From positions 1,046,070 through 1,110,069 of the forward strand of contig NZ_JQEZ01000001.1 of the NCBI RefSeq assembly GCF_000743705.1: a stretch of 64,000 bases of DNA, in the 5' to 3' direction. The translations under genes and the position numbers were made by a program. The notes under the pieces were generated by a model. It was not told where the DNA came from. It was given only the letters and a program-made list of their open reading frames with translations, and searched no databases. Shown piece by piece: positions 1 to 8,773 of this stretch. Source of the stretch: Ruegeria halocynthiae (GTDB lineage Bacteria; Pseudomonadota; Alphaproteobacteria; Rhodobacterales; Rhodobacteraceae). Positions within the stretch are counted from its first letter, which is position 1. Every line of letters starts with the position of its first letter.

Positions 1-1373
1 AATGGCGCGAATTCCTCGGTCCGGCGGGACAGGTCATTGACGCTGTCGATGATGAACTGAACGGTATCCTCGCTCATCAGATACGAGAAATTCAGCCGCA
101 CCCAGCCCGGTTTCTTCATTTCTTCACCCGCAGACAGGGCCGCGTGCAATTTGTCCGAGGTTGCCCGGTCAATCCCCAGCAGACGATGCGCATAAGGCCC
201 GGCACAGGCACAGCCCCCGCGCGCCTGAATGCCGTAGATATCGCTGAGCATTCGGGTGAACAGCTGCTGGTGCACAGGCTGGCCGGAGTTGTCGCGCACG
301 AGGAAGGAATAGATTGGCAGGCGGTGCGGGTTGTCGACGCCCAACAGGGTCAGGTTGGGGTTGTCGCCCCACCCGTCCAGCGCCATGCGATTGTACCGCG
401 CTTCGCGGCGGGCGATCTCATCGGTGCCCACGACATCCTTGACGATAAAGGCCAGCGCCGCGCGGATGTCGCCAATCACGTTGGGCGTTCCTGCCTCTTC
501 CCGCGTGGCCAGATCGGTGCTGTAATCGTGTCGCCAGGGTGAAACAAAGCTGACCGTACCGCCGCCCGGCCAACTGGGACAGGTGCGTTTCACCGTTTTT
601 TGGTTGACGATCAGCACGCCCGAGGCCCCCGGCCCACCCGGAAACTTATGCGGGGAAACGACGATGGCGTCTTTGCGCGCGTCCTCTGGCCCCATGTCCA
701 TCGGCAAGTACGGCCCGCCACCCGCATAATCCCAGACAGCGACCGCCCCATGTGACTTGAGCAGTCGGGTGATCGGGTCCGGGTCAGTGATGATACCGGT
801 CACGTTGGACGCCGCAGAAAACGATCCGATGATCAGATCGGACGCGGCATTGGCCACCAACGCCCGTTCAAGCGCGCACAGATCAACCCCGCCCTCGGGC
901 GCTTCGGGGATTTCAATGACCTGCGCCTTGCTCTCGCGCCACGGCAGAATGTTCGAATGATGCTCGTACGGGCCAATCAAAACGACCGGCTGGTCAGCCG
1001 CATCCACACCCAGTAGGTTGACCAGCCGGTTCAGGCCCGCGGTGGCACCCGACCCGGTGAAGATCACCGCGTCCTCTCCCCTCGCGCCAACGATGCGGGC
1101 AATTTCCGCGCGCGCTTCGCGGCGCAGACGGGTCATGTAAGACCCACAATAGGAGGCTTCGGTATGGCTGTTGGCATAGAAAGGCAGCACCTGTTCGGTG
1201 ACAAAATCCTCAACCTGCCGCAGCGCACGGCCCGAAGCGACATAATCCGCATAAACCAGCGGCACGTCCCCTTGCAGACCCGGGATCAGAACATTCTCTC
1301 CGATCAGCCCGTCGCGCAGGGCGGAATTGTGAGTGGTGGATTGGATATCTGCGCGAAACTTGGACAGGGTCAT
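1..1373 (-). CDS. Class V aminotransferase-fold PLP enzyme (partial, C-terminus beyond window edge)
   Basis: PLP-dependent enzyme of the class V aminotransferase / cysteine desulfurase fold, read on the minus strand from an ATG at 1373 and still open at base 1. The Schiff-base lysine lies in the motif SPHKFPGGPGASG (around base 640), the usual position for SufS/NifS-like proteins. An N-terminal stretch HTEASYCGSYMTRLRREA and a later GGCACAGPYAHRLLGID match a branch often annotated only as aminotransferase class V. Whether it acts as a desulfurase, lyase or aminotransferase cannot be told. It is divergent from an Lrp-type regulator across a palindrome, so it is the likely target of that regulator. 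Only the distal end is missing; no frame break was seen. Confidence 0.85.
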   Translation of the reverse strand, partial: MTLSKFRADIQSTTHNSALRDGLIGENVLIPGLQGDVPLVYADYVASGRALRQVEDFVTEQVLPFYANSHTEASYCGSYMTRLRREARAEIARIVGARGEDAVIFTGSGATAGLNRLVNLLGVDAADQPVVLIGPYEHHSNILPWRESKAQVIEIPEAPEGGVDLCALERALVANAASDLIIGSFSAASNVTGIITDPDPITRLLKSHGAVAVWDYAGGGPYLPMDMGPEDARKDAIVVSPHKFPGGPGASGVLIVNQKTVKRTCPSWPGGGTVSFVSPWRHDYSTDLATREEAGTPNVIGDIRAALAFIVKDVVGTDEIARREARYNRMALDGWGDNPNLTLLGVDNPHRLPIYSFLVRDNSGQPVHQQLFTRMLSDIYGIQARGGCACAGPYAHRLLGIDRATSDKLHAALSAGEEMKKPGWVRLNFSYLMSEDTVQFIIDSVNDLSRRTEEFAP

Positions 1374-1390
1374 GTGAAAGGCTCCGTATT

Positions 1391-1417
1391 GCACCAACCA
1401 ATATGATTGGATAGTGC
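1391..1417. promoter_or_regulatory. Interrupted perfect palindrome, candidate Lrp operator
   Basis: GCAC, three bases, CCAAT, ATG, ATTGG, three bases, GTGC. All nine outer and inner arm bases pair exactly about a centre at 1404. It lies in the 103-bp gap between the divergent class V aminotransferase gene (start 1373) and the Lrp/AsnC gene (start 1477). Lrp-family dimers bind such imperfect palindromes, commonly to control a divergent neighbour and themselves. Binding here is inferred from symmetry and position only. Confidence 0.6.
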
Positions 1418-1476
1418 CGCGTAATCTTCACCTTTCTTTGGCTTTAAATCAGGAAATTTGTGTCATATGCTTCGGA

Positions 1477-1938
1477 ATGAGTGGAAAATTAGATCAAATC
1501 GATAAACGCATCCTGCGCGAATTGCAAACTGACGCCACGCTGTCGCAACGTGAACTGGCAGATCGGGTCGGGCTGTCGCAGAATGCCTGCTGGCGGCGAT
1601 TGAAAGCCTTGAACGAGAATGGCGTCATCACCGGTTCGACCGCACAGATTGCGCGGGAAAAACTGGGGTTGAGCCTTGTGGTCTTTGTCATGTTGCGAAC
1701 ACGGCACCATTCAGCCGAATGGTTGCAGGCCTTCCGCAGCCACGTCCTGACCATCCCCGAAGTGGTCGATTTTCACCGGATTGGCGGCGATTATGACTAT
1801 CAGCTGAAAGTCGTGACGCAAGGCATGACGTCTTACGACAAGGTTTACCAACGCCTGATCGAGAAAGTCGAATTGGACAGTGTGACGTCTTATTTCGCGA
1901 TGGAAGCCATTGCCGAAGGACGCCCCCTGCCAATCTGA
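1477..1938 (+). CDS. Lrp/AsnC family transcriptional regulator
   Basis: 153-residue regulator with an N-terminal winged helix-turn-helix (roughly residues 5-60, containing TLSQRELADRVGLSQNACW) and a C-terminal RAM/ligand-binding domain with the typical GDYDYQLKV stretch. The ATG at 1477 gives MSGKLDQIDKRIL, the standard family N-terminus. A longer reading from GTG 1414 would add 21 residues and start inside the palindrome, so it is less likely. The ribosome binding site is weak. It is divergent from the class V aminotransferase gene. Lrp-type regulators usually sense an amino acid and control a linked metabolic gene, and that is the likely arrangement here. Confidence 0.9.
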   Translation: MSGKLDQIDKRILRELQTDATLSQRELADRVGLSQNACWRRLKALNENGVITGSTAQIAREKLGLSLVVFVMLRTRHHSAEWLQAFRSHVLTIPEVVDFHRIGGDYDYQLKVVTQGMTSYDKVYQRLIEKVELDSVTSYFAMEAIAEGRPLPI

Positions 1939-2811
1939 TCAGGCCACAAACATGGGGCGTCTCTCGCGGAAATGTGGAACGGTGATCGCACGAAATGCCT
2001 CAAGCTTGGCCGAGGGCCAAACATCCGGATGAGCCACCACCCAGATATCCGCATAAGGTTTCGGCGGCAGCAAAGGCACCTGAACCAGCCCAGGCAGCGA
2101 CCGGCCCAGAAACATTGGCATTCTCACCACGCCCAATCCGGATTGCGCGGCAGAGGACATGGCAACCATGTCGTCAAAGCGCATCCGAATACGCGACCCG
2201 GGATAGGTTTTTCGAACATATTCAGGCAGCTCCGGGCGTTTTTCATAAACAAGCCAATCCACCGCCCCCATCGGATCGTCAGCCATCCGCGCGGCCCAGT
2301 CTGGCGAGGCGAACCCGGTAACGTGCTGCGCAGTCAACCGCAGCCCCTTTAGTGTATCACCGGGATTGTGGCTGATGCGGATTGCAATGTCGGCCTCCCG
2401 CCGATTGAGGTCCAGAATCTCGTTCGCGGCGCGAATCCTCAGGGTGACCGAGGGGTGTTGCTTGCTAAATTCATCCAAAACCGGGGCCAGACCGTGCGCA
2501 ATCAGCAGTTGCGGCGCAGTCAGCGTCAGCTCACCTTCCAGCCGCGTGTCCCGCCCGGACAACCCGCGCAGCATCGCATGTTCGGCGCTTTCCATCTGCG
2601 CTGCGTGCTGGGCCACCAGTTGCCCTGCCTCGGTCGGGCGATATCCTTCGGCCAGACGTTCGAACAAAACCTCGCCGGTTGCGGCTTCGGCGCGGGCAAC
2701 ACGGCGGGCAACGGTGGTGTAGTTGACACAAATATCCTCGGCCGCGGCAGAGAGCGTACGTTTCCGCACAACGGCCAATACGGCCCGATAGTCATCCCAG
2801 TGAATATTCAT
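1939..2811 (-). CDS. LysR family transcriptional regulator
   Basis: 290 residues, the normal length for the family. The N-terminal winged HTH (about residues 5-62: WDDYRAVLAVVRKRTLSAAA) is followed by a substrate-binding domain starting near residue 90 (GELTLTAPQLL). The DNA-binding helix reads VNYTTVARRVARAE, less canonical than most LysR proteins but like the subgroup that acts on a divergent single gene. The ATG at 2811 has almost no Shine-Dalgarno sequence. It converges with the Lrp gene, with the stop codons abutting at 1938/1939, and is divergent from the DUF1330 gene. Confidence 0.9.
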   Translation of the reverse strand: MNIHWDDYRAVLAVVRKRTLSAAAEDICVNYTTVARRVARAEAATGEVLFERLAEGYRPTEAGQLVAQHAAQMESAEHAMLRGLSGRDTRLEGELTLTAPQLLIAHGLAPVLDEFSKQHPSVTLRIRAANEILDLNRREADIAIRISHNPGDTLKGLRLTAQHVTGFASPDWAARMADDPMGAVDWLVYEKRPELPEYVRKTYPGSRIRMRFDDMVAMSSAAQSGLGVVRMPMFLGRSLPGLVQVPLLPPKPYADIWVVAHPDVWPSAKLEAFRAITVPHFRERRPMFVA

Positions 2812-2813
2812 CC

Positions 2814-2839
2814 ATGCATTTCTGCATATCCCTGATGCA
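2814..2839. promoter_or_regulatory. Cluster of TGCAT/ATGCA half-sites, candidate LysR operator
   Basis: Within 26 bases there are an ATGCAT (2814-2819), a TGCAT (2823-2827) and an ATGCA (2835-2839). The last two form an inverted repeat with a 7-base spacer, close to the dyads bound by LysR-type regulators. The cluster begins 2 bases upstream of the LysR ATG and lies in the gap shared with the divergent DUF1330 gene. Function is inferred from layout. Confidence 0.4.
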
Positions 2840-2905
2840 AAAGCACGCGTTTTCGCTGAACCTCAGGCGGCTTATCTGTTTCTTACACAATCAAGGAACG
2901 CACCC

Positions 2906-3187
2906 ATGATCTATGCCTACGCCCAACTGACCGTGAAACACCCCGACACCTTTGCCGCTTACCGTGAAAAGGCAGGTGCTGCGCTTGCCCGCCACGGCGG
3001 TAAGGTTGAACACGCCACCACCAAAGCAACCGCATTGGATGGCGCGCCAAACCTGCCGGATGTGGCTGTCCTACTGTCCTTTCCCGACCGGGATGCGGCA
3101 TTGGGTTGGATCAACGACCCCGAATTAAAGGATGTTCACGCCCTGCGCCGCAGCGCCGGGGCCTCGGATATCGTTTTGCTGGATTAA
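2906..3187 (+). CDS. DUF1330-like small protein
   Basis: 93 residues with the pattern of the DUF1330/dimeric alpha-beta barrel family: an N-terminal beta strand MIYAYAQLTV, then a 'D-T-F-A-A-Y-R-E-K' helix and a glycine pair before the second strand (RHGGKVE). C-terminal FPDRDAALGWIND matches the usual 'F-x-x-x-x-A-x-x-W' segment. Members are small homodimers of uncertain function; some related barrels are monooxygenases or lyases. It is divergent from the LysR gene, its likely regulator. A bidirectional hairpin terminator follows the stop. Confidence 0.75.
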   Translation: MIYAYAQLTVKHPDTFAAYREKAGAALARHGGKVEHATTKATALDGAPNLPDVAVLLSFPDRDAALGWINDPELKDVHALRRSAGASDIVLLD

Positions 3188-3193
3188 GCGCAC

Positions 3194-3223
3194 AAAAAAA
3201 GCCGCACCCAAGGGTGCGGCTTT
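3194..3223 (-). terminator. Rho-independent terminator of rpsD (bidirectional)
   Basis: Perfect 9-bp stem gccgcaccc/gggtgcggc (3201-3209 and 3212-3220). Seven T follow on the minus strand, which ends rpsD transcription. On the plus strand only TTT follows, so it may also serve the DUF1330 gene less efficiently. Confidence 0.85.
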
Positions 3224-3248
3224 GAATTTCGGGTCGGATCGGCGAAGA

Positions 3249-3869
3249 TTAGTTCTTCGCGTAGAATTCGACGACCAGGTTCGGCTCCATGACGACCGGG
3301 TAAGGCACATCGCCCAGACCAGGTGCGCGCACGAAAGTCGCAGTCATTTTCGAGTGGTCCACGTCGATGTAGTCCGGCACGTCACGCTCGGCCAGAGCGG
3401 CGGCTTCAATGACAACAGCCAACTGCTTGGACTTGTCACGAACTTCAATCACGTCGCCTTCTTTGACACGGTAGCTGGGGATGTTGACCCGCTTGCCGTT
3501 CACTTTGACGTGGCCGTGGTTCACGAACTGACGTGCAGCAAAGACGGTCGGTACGAACTTGGCGCGGTAGACAACGGCGTCCAGGCGACGCTCGAGCAGA
3601 CCAACCAGGTTTTCACCGGTGTCGCCCGAAACACGCTCAGCTTCGGAATAGATACGGCGGAACTGTTTTTCGGTCAGGTCGCCATAGTAGCCTTTCAGCT
3701 TCTGCTTGGCGCGCAACTGGATACCGAAATCCGACAGTTTGCCCTTGCGACGCTGACCATGCTGGCCGGGGCCATACTCGCGACGATTAACCGGGGACTT
3801 CGGACGACCCCAGATATTTTCGCCCATACGGCGGTCAATTTTGTGTTTGGCAGACGTGCGTTTGGTCAC
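3249..3869 (-). CDS. rpsD: 30S ribosomal protein S4
   Basis: 206-residue ribosomal protein S4, a primary 16S rRNA binder in small-subunit assembly. The N-terminus [20 protein letters not shown] and the segment [19 protein letters not shown] are characteristic of alphaproteobacterial S4. The S4 RNA-binding domain covers about residues 95-160 ([11 protein letters not shown], then [14 protein letters not shown]). It stands alone rather than in the alpha operon with rpoA, as is usual in this group. A consensus-like promoter lies 120 bases upstream and a strong terminator follows the gene. Confidence 0.98.
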   Translation of the reverse strand: MTKRTSAKHKIDRRMGENIWGRPKSPVNRREYGPGQHGQRRKGKLSDFGIQLRAKQKLKGYYGDLTEKQFRRIYSEAERVSGDTGENLVGLLERRLDAVVYRAKFVPTVFAARQFVNHGHVKVNGKRVNIPSYRVKEGDVIEVRDKSKQLAVVIEAAALAERDVPDYIDVDHSKMTATFVRAPGLGDVPYPVVMEPNLVVEFYAKN

Positions 3870-3988
3870 GGCTGATCTCCTTCGTTAGGTCGAGGCCCTG
3901 CGGGCCACTATGAAGGGCGTTGTCCTCTTGAGGTTTCCCCCATGACAGGAATCCCCTTGCGGGGGCCACCAACACCAATGAAGCCGCG

Positions 3989-4016
3989 CTTATATCCGCG
4001 AAACGGCCAGAGTCAA
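3989..4016 (-). promoter_or_regulatory. Sigma-70-type promoter for rpsD
   Basis: On the minus strand TTGACT (4016-4011), a 16-base spacer and TATAAG (3994-3989) make a near-consensus -35/-10 pair. The -10 lies about 120 bases upstream of the rpsD ATG at 3869, leaving a leader of roughly 110 bases. The region sits between rpsD and the unknown gene upstream, both on the minus strand, so rpsD has its own promoter. Confidence 0.6.
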
Positions 4017-4072
4017 CACACCTTGCGATGTGGCGCATTTTTCTTTTGGGAACGAAAGGCCCCGGTTGGGTT

Positions 4073-4576
4073 TCAGTCGGCCATCGAACGGGCGTTGACT
4101 GCAGTGCGACGACCCAAAATGATCGGGCCTTCATCGTCTTTCGACCTGGATGGAAAGGCGACAACCTTGTCATCCAAATGCGAGACCTTGGCACCGTGAC
4201 GTTTGATTTCGGAATAGTTGCTGATCCAGAATTCCTGATCCCGCAAAGGGTATCCGTCTTCGAATACAAGCACTGGGGCCGTTTCACCCGGTGTCAGGAA
4301 CAATGACGCCTTGTACTCTTGCGCGCCGTTGGTCAGTACAACAGACCCGCAGGCCTGGTCTTCCAAATCCGGAAATGGCGCTGCATAACCAGGTGCCCTA
4401 CCGGTTCCACCTGATTGTTCACGCTGAATTTGTTCGGCCTCTGTCAGGAAAAAAGCTTGTCCGCGCCACGACCAGGCGGCTCCGACATTCAAGAAGGAAA
4501 GAGGCGCTGCCTCAAGTCCGTCGATTTCAGTCTGCTTCCATAAAATGGCTATACGACCGCTATTACCGGCTCTCAT
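4073..4576 (-). CDS. Hypothetical protein, function not recognised
   Basis: 167 residues from an ATG at 4576 preceded by GGCGGG; a GTG at 4591 would add five residues. No signal peptide or membrane segment is evident. The sequence is acidic to neutral with scattered tryptophans (ILWKQ, AAWSWRG, FWISNY) and two cores that look beta-rich: a central SVVLTNGAQEYKASLFL and a distal APVLVFEDGYPLRDQEFWI. It ends in a basic stretch GRRTAVNARSMAD. The gene lies alone between a LysR gene and rpsD on the same strand, so context gives no clue. Amino-acid composition and codon use look like real coding sequence. Confidence 0.65.
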   Translation of the reverse strand: MRAGNSGRIAILWKQTEIDGLEAAPLSFLNVGAAWSWRGQAFFLTEAEQIQREQSGGTGRAPGYAAPFPDLEDQACGSVVLTNGAQEYKASLFLTPGETAPVLVFEDGYPLRDQEFWISNYSEIKRHGAKVSHLDDKVVAFPSRSKDDEGPIILGRRTAVNARSMAD

Positions 4577-4823
4577 TGTACCCGCCTGCACCTTTCAACA
4601 ACTCACTGCTTACTGGGCAAGTCTTATCAGGGCAAAATCGGGCGGAAAAGAGACAGAATTGCAGCTATCACGAAATTGTTGCCCCAAAGAATCAGATTTT
4701 TTAGCCAAGACGGCGAGTTGTCTGGTCGAATTGTCCGGTTTGTCTGGGCTTCGATGACAGCTTGCCGTCAGCCGGTCTGGCGCCGGATAGAATCAACCAC
4801 ATGTTTCCAGACACTTAATTCCG

Positions 4824-5738
4824 TCAAAATAGCTGGAGAATTCTCTGAATCTCGGTGCGCAGGAGTGACACGAAACTTTCCGCCAGAATCGAGGGCGGGC
4901 GATGAGCCGGTTGCAAAATAGACACCCGAAGCACCACCCGCGGTGAGAATGGGCGAAACACAACGTCGCTTTTGCTGCCCAGCGCCTCAATATGGCCCGC
5001 TGCCGTGATCGGATCGCATACACAGTAGCACAGGCCGTTTTCCACCAATGTCAGCGCGGGGTGGAAGTTTCGCAATTCGAACCTTTGATTGAACCGCGCA
5101 TCTTGCGCGTTGAATGCGGCCTGCGTGTCGATCAGGTTCGGGTGTCCCGCGGGCAGTGCCGCCATTGGGGCGTTGTCCAGATCCTTGGCGGTGATCTGCG
5201 GTTTTGCGGCCAGCGGGTCCGAGGCAGGCAGCGCACAGACGCAAGCCAGCTCGAAGTCCTCGCTTTTTGTGCCTTTGGATATGGCCGGGGTTTCGGTTAC
5301 GCCGATGTCATATTGCTGCGATGCAATCCATTCCTCGATCACCGATGATCCGCGCATCATCAGGGACACTTTCACATCCGGCTTGTCCTTCAGGAACCGC
5401 GCGACCAGTTGCGGCATCACAACCAGCGCAGCCGCTGGCATACAGGCGATGTTAAGCCGCCCCTGCGACATGGCGCCGATTTCGTGCATGGTGCGGGTGG
5501 ACAGCGCCAGCCTGTCCAAAATCGCCTCGGCCTCGCCAAAGAAATAGCGTGCCTCGGGCGTGGGTACCATTTTTCCGCGCTGACGCTGGAACAGGGCAAT
5601 GCCCAATTCCGTCTCGAGGTTCACGATCAATGCGCTGACCGCAGGCTGCGTGCGACCTAGGATTCGCGCCGCCTCTGACACCGATCCGGTGCGCATTACT
5701 TCGCGAAAAGCCTGCAATTGGCGAAAGCTCAGGTTCAT
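4824..5738 (-). CDS. LysR family transcriptional regulator of the divergent TRAP/oxidase operon
   Basis: 304 residues from the ATG at 5738 (MNLSFRQLQAFREVM), which has an AAGGA about 11 bases upstream; the frame is open to 5774 but that start lacks a ribosome binding site. HTH at about residues 4-62 (TGSVSEAARILGRTQPAVSA) and a substrate-binding domain from about residue 90 (GRLNIACMPAAAL). It is divergent from the TRAP-dehydrogenase-RidA operon across a 145-bp AT-rich gap, so it very likely activates that operon in response to the transported substrate or a breakdown product. Relatives of this branch regulate amino acid or opine catabolism. Confidence 0.9.
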   Translation of the reverse strand: MNLSFRQLQAFREVMRTGSVSEAARILGRTQPAVSALIVNLETELGIALFQRQRGKMVPTPEARYFFGEAEAILDRLALSTRTMHEIGAMSQGRLNIACMPAAALVVMPQLVARFLKDKPDVKVSLMMRGSSVIEEWIASQQYDIGVTETPAISKGTKSEDFELACVCALPASDPLAAKPQITAKDLDNAPMAALPAGHPNLIDTQAAFNAQDARFNQRFELRNFHPALTLVENGLCYCVCDPITAAGHIEALGSKSDVVFRPFSPRVVLRVSILQPAHRPPSILAESFVSLLRTEIQRILQLF

Positions 5739-5883
5739 GGGATGCTGATTTCCTTTGGCTTTTAAGCCATCCATAAAGTAACTCTATTCTTTAATCAATT
5801 TAATCGTTTTGACTTAATGACCCGCGCCCGCAAAGTTCCCTGCCACGGATGCATCACCGGCATCCCGGAAATCGGAGGGGGAA

Positions 5884-6366
5884 ATGGACAGGGCTTCGAG
5901 TATCATATTGACGGTGTTGATCTGCCTGGTGGCGCTGGGTCAGTTCGTGCAGGTCATCACGCGTTATGTGCTGGAAATTCCGGTCATGGGGCTTGAGGAA
6001 AGTCTGCTGTACCCGACGCTCTGGCTGTACATGCTGGGCGCGGTCAACGCCTCGCGCGAGAACACACATATCCGCGCCAACGTGCTGGAGATTTTCCTAA
6101 CAACCGAGCGTCAGCATCAGGTGCTGGCCATTGTCGGCGAGGTGATCAGCCTGATTGTTGGCCTCTGGCTGACCATGTGGGCGTGGGATTTCACCAAATA
6201 TTCGATCCGGGTCTGGCGCGAAAGCCCGACGCTGTATCTGCCTACCTTCTATGTCGATATCGCGCTGTTCGCCGGGATGGTCCTGATGATGGTGTTCACC
6301 GCCTGGCATCTGGTTGCGCATATCCGCGCCGTTTTCACCCCGGCATCAGCCGCAAAGGAAGTCTGA
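5884..6366 (+). CDS. TRAP transporter small permease (DctQ family)
   Basis: 160 residues with four predicted membrane helices (about 6-28, 44-62, 84-106 and 122-146) and the DctQ signature around VITRYVLEIPVMGLEESLLYPTLW. The start at 5884 follows GGAGGGGGAA, a strong ribosome binding site. DctQ subunits pair with the large permease in secondary, sodium-driven import. First gene of the operon divergent from the LysR gene; its stop is separated from the large permease start by one base, so the two are translationally linked. Confidence 0.93.
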   Translation: MDRASSIILTVLICLVALGQFVQVITRYVLEIPVMGLEESLLYPTLWLYMLGAVNASRENTHIRANVLEIFLTTERQHQVLAIVGEVISLIVGLWLTMWAWDFTKYSIRVWRESPTLYLPTFYVDIALFAGMVLMMVFTAWHLVAHIRAVFTPASAAKEV

Positions 6367-6367
6367 A

Positions 6368-7666
6368 ATGATTGAGATCGCGCTGCTCGCGGTTCTGGTT
6401 CTGGTCGTCCTTTTGACGCTGGGCGTGCCGCTTCCTTACTGTTTTGGTGCCGGTTTGATGGTGATGTATTTTGCCGGTGACGTGGTGATGAAGGGCAATA
6501 TGCTCTGGGGATTTCAGCAACTGGGTAATCCGGTGCTGCTGGCCATCCCGCTGTTCGTTCTGGCCGGAACAATCATGAGCGTTTCCGGCATCGCCGCCAG
6601 CCTTCTGAACTTTGTCAATATCTTCATCGGCCATCTGCGCGGCGGCCTGGGTGTGGTGGCCACGGTGTCCTGCGCATTGATCGGGGCCATTTCCGGCTCG
6701 GGCCTGACGGGTGTCGCCGCCATCGGCCCGCTGCTGATCCCCGAGATGGAGAAGCAGGGCTATCCCCGTGAATACGCCACCGCACTGATCGCCAATGCCT
6801 CGCTGCTGGGTTTGCTGATCCCGCCGTCAGTCACCATGATCGTCTATGGCTGGGTCACGGATACCTCGATCCTGGCGTGCTTTCTGGCCACGCTTGGGCC
6901 CGGGCTGCTGATCATGGCCAGCTTTTCGGTCGTCAATATCCGCATGGCTCGCAAGTTCCCGCTGCAACTGAATGAACCGCCCAAAGGCGCCGCATTTGTG
7001 GCCGAGGCCACCAGCCGTGGTCTCAAGGCGACCCCGGCGCTGCTGATGCCGGTGATCATTCTGGGCGGCATCTACGGGGGCATTATGACCCCGACCGAAG
7101 CCGCCGCCGTGGCGGTGATCTATGCCATCCCGGTCGGGTTCCTGATCTACAAGGGGCTGGACATGCGCACCTTCTTTGGTGCCGGGAAAGAGGCCGCAAC
7201 ATCCGTGGGCGCGATCATGCTGATGATCCTGTTCTCGATGATCCTGAGCCAGATGTTCGTTCTGGAAAGCATCCCGCAAGCCATCGTTCAGGCGATTTTC
7301 TCAATCACTGAAAACAAGGCGCTGCTGCTGGTGTTGATCAACATCTTGCTGTTTCTGGTCGGCATGGTGGTCAATGACGTCACCGCCATCATCCTGATTG
7401 CGCCGCTGCTGCTGCCGCTGATGCAGGCCATCGGTGTCAGCCCGATTCAATTCGCCGCGATCATGGGGGTCAACACCGCCATGGGTGGGGTGACGCCGCC
7501 CTATGCCTCGATCCTGTATCTGGGCGCGCGCATCGGACAGGTGCCTGTGACCAAGGTCATCCGTCCCGCCATGACCCTTATCCTGCTGGGCTATCTGCCT
7601 GTCGTCTTTCTGACCAGCTTCTGGCCAGACCTGTCGATGTGGCTGCCCCGCTTCTTTGGCTACTAA
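6368..7666 (+). CDS. TRAP transporter large permease (DctM family)
   Basis: 432 residues, the usual DctM length, almost entirely hydrophobic with about a dozen membrane helices. Family motifs visible include SGSGLTGVAAIGPLLIPEM, GLLIPPSVTMIVYGW and GGIYGGIMTPTEAAAVAV. The ATG at 6368 (MIEIALLAVLV) lies one base after the small permease stop; a longer upstream reading would overlap that gene and is rejected. It forms the substrate channel of the importer together with the small permease and the binding protein that follows. Confidence 0.95.
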   Translation: MIEIALLAVLVLVVLLTLGVPLPYCFGAGLMVMYFAGDVVMKGNMLWGFQQLGNPVLLAIPLFVLAGTIMSVSGIAASLLNFVNIFIGHLRGGLGVVATVSCALIGAISGSGLTGVAAIGPLLIPEMEKQGYPREYATALIANASLLGLLIPPSVTMIVYGWVTDTSILACFLATLGPGLLIMASFSVVNIRMARKFPLQLNEPPKGAAFVAEATSRGLKATPALLMPVIILGGIYGGIMTPTEAAAVAVIYAIPVGFLIYKGLDMRTFFGAGKEAATSVGAIMLMILFSMILSQMFVLESIPQAIVQAIFSITENKALLLVLINILLFLVGMVVNDVTAIILIAPLLLPLMQAIGVSPIQFAAIMGVNTAMGGVTPPYASILYLGARIGQVPVTKVIRPAMTLILLGYLPVVFLTSFWPDLSMWLPRFFGY

Positions 7667-7702
7667 GCCGCCCACTTCATCATCCCCGGAGGAGACAAAC
7701 CC

Positions 7703-8695
7703 ATGATGAACTTTCTGAAATCCACCGTAATGGCCACAGCCGTTCTGGCCACGGCAGGCATCGCCACAGCCGACACGCTGAAGATCAGCCATATCCGCCC
7801 ACAAGGCGCAACCATCGACACTGAATTGCGCGCCTTTGCCGATGAGCTGAAGACATCCACCGACGGTTCGCTGGAACTGAACCTGTTCCCGGCCTCTGCT
7901 CTGGGGGATTATACATCGGTGCAGGAGCGGATCTCGGTCGGTGCGATCGACATGGCCGTGCAGCCCGCCGCAACCGCCGTGGACCGCCGGATGCAAATCT
8001 CGGCCTTTCCCTATGTCGCGGCCAACTGGGCCGAAGCCAAGAACATCTATGGCCCCGGCGGCGCGATCTATGACGCCATGAAAGAGCTGTACGCCAAGCA
8101 GGACATCACCATGCTGGCCGCCTATCCCGTCTATTTCGGTGGCGTAGCGCTGAACACCGACGCGGTGAACCCCGGTGACCCGGCTGCCGCCAAGGGCATC
8201 AAGGTGCGCGTGCCCGGCATCAAAAGCTTTCAGCTGACCGCTGATGCGCTTGGGTACATCTCCTCCCCGATCCCGTTTTCCGAGGCGTTCACCGCCGTGC
8301 AGACCGGGGTTGTTGACGGTGTCGTGGGGTCTGGTGCCGAAGGGTACTATGCCTCGTTCCGGGATGTGACCACCACCTATGTGCCCGTGAACACCCACTT
8401 TGAGGTTTGGTACATGATCATCAACTCGGGCACCCTGGCCGAGCTGAGCGATGCAGACCGTGCCGCATTGGAACAGGCCGCCGTCGCGTTCGAGGCAAAG
8501 CGCTGGGAAACTGCCGAAGCCGATCAGGGCGCGTTTGAACAAAAGCTGGCGGATAACGGGGCCACCATCGTGTCGCTGAGCGACGCAGAGCTTGCCGCCA
8601 CCGCCGAACACGTGCGCGCGCAGGTCTGGCCGCAAGTTCTGGAAGACGTTGGTCAGGATTGGGGTCAATCGATTCTGGACAAGATCGGCAATTAA
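7703..8695 (+). CDS. TRAP transporter substrate-binding protein (DctP family)
   Basis: 330 residues with a Sec signal peptide (about 1-24, cut after TAGIATA) and a DctP fold. Recognisable parts are SHIRPQGATIDTELRAFADEL near the mature N-terminus, the GIKVRVPGIKSFQL segment that carries the conserved ligand-binding arginine, and SPIPFSEAFTAVQTGVVDG. GGAGGAG just upstream is a strong ribosome binding site. It captures the substrate in the periplasm. The linked dehydrogenase and RidA genes suggest an amino acid, imino acid or opine rather than a C4-dicarboxylate, but the ligand cannot be read from sequence. Confidence 0.94.
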   Translation: MMNFLKSTVMATAVLATAGIATADTLKISHIRPQGATIDTELRAFADELKTSTDGSLELNLFPASALGDYTSVQERISVGAIDMAVQPAATAVDRRMQISAFPYVAANWAEAKNIYGPGGAIYDAMKELYAKQDITMLAAYPVYFGGVALNTDAVNPGDPAAAKGIKVRVPGIKSFQLTADALGYISSPIPFSEAFTAVQTGVVDGVVGSGAEGYYASFRDVTTTYVPVNTHFEVWYMIINSGTLAELSDADRAALEQAAVAFEAKRWETAEADQGAFEQKLADNGATIVSLSDAELAATAEHVRAQVWPQVLEDVGQDWGQSILDKIGN

Positions 8696-8773
8696 GCCGC
8701 TTCTTCCTGACCATCGGGAAAGGGGCAGCCTCCCGGCCCCTTTCCCGCCCTGCCAGCCGTGCGGAGATTTCAG

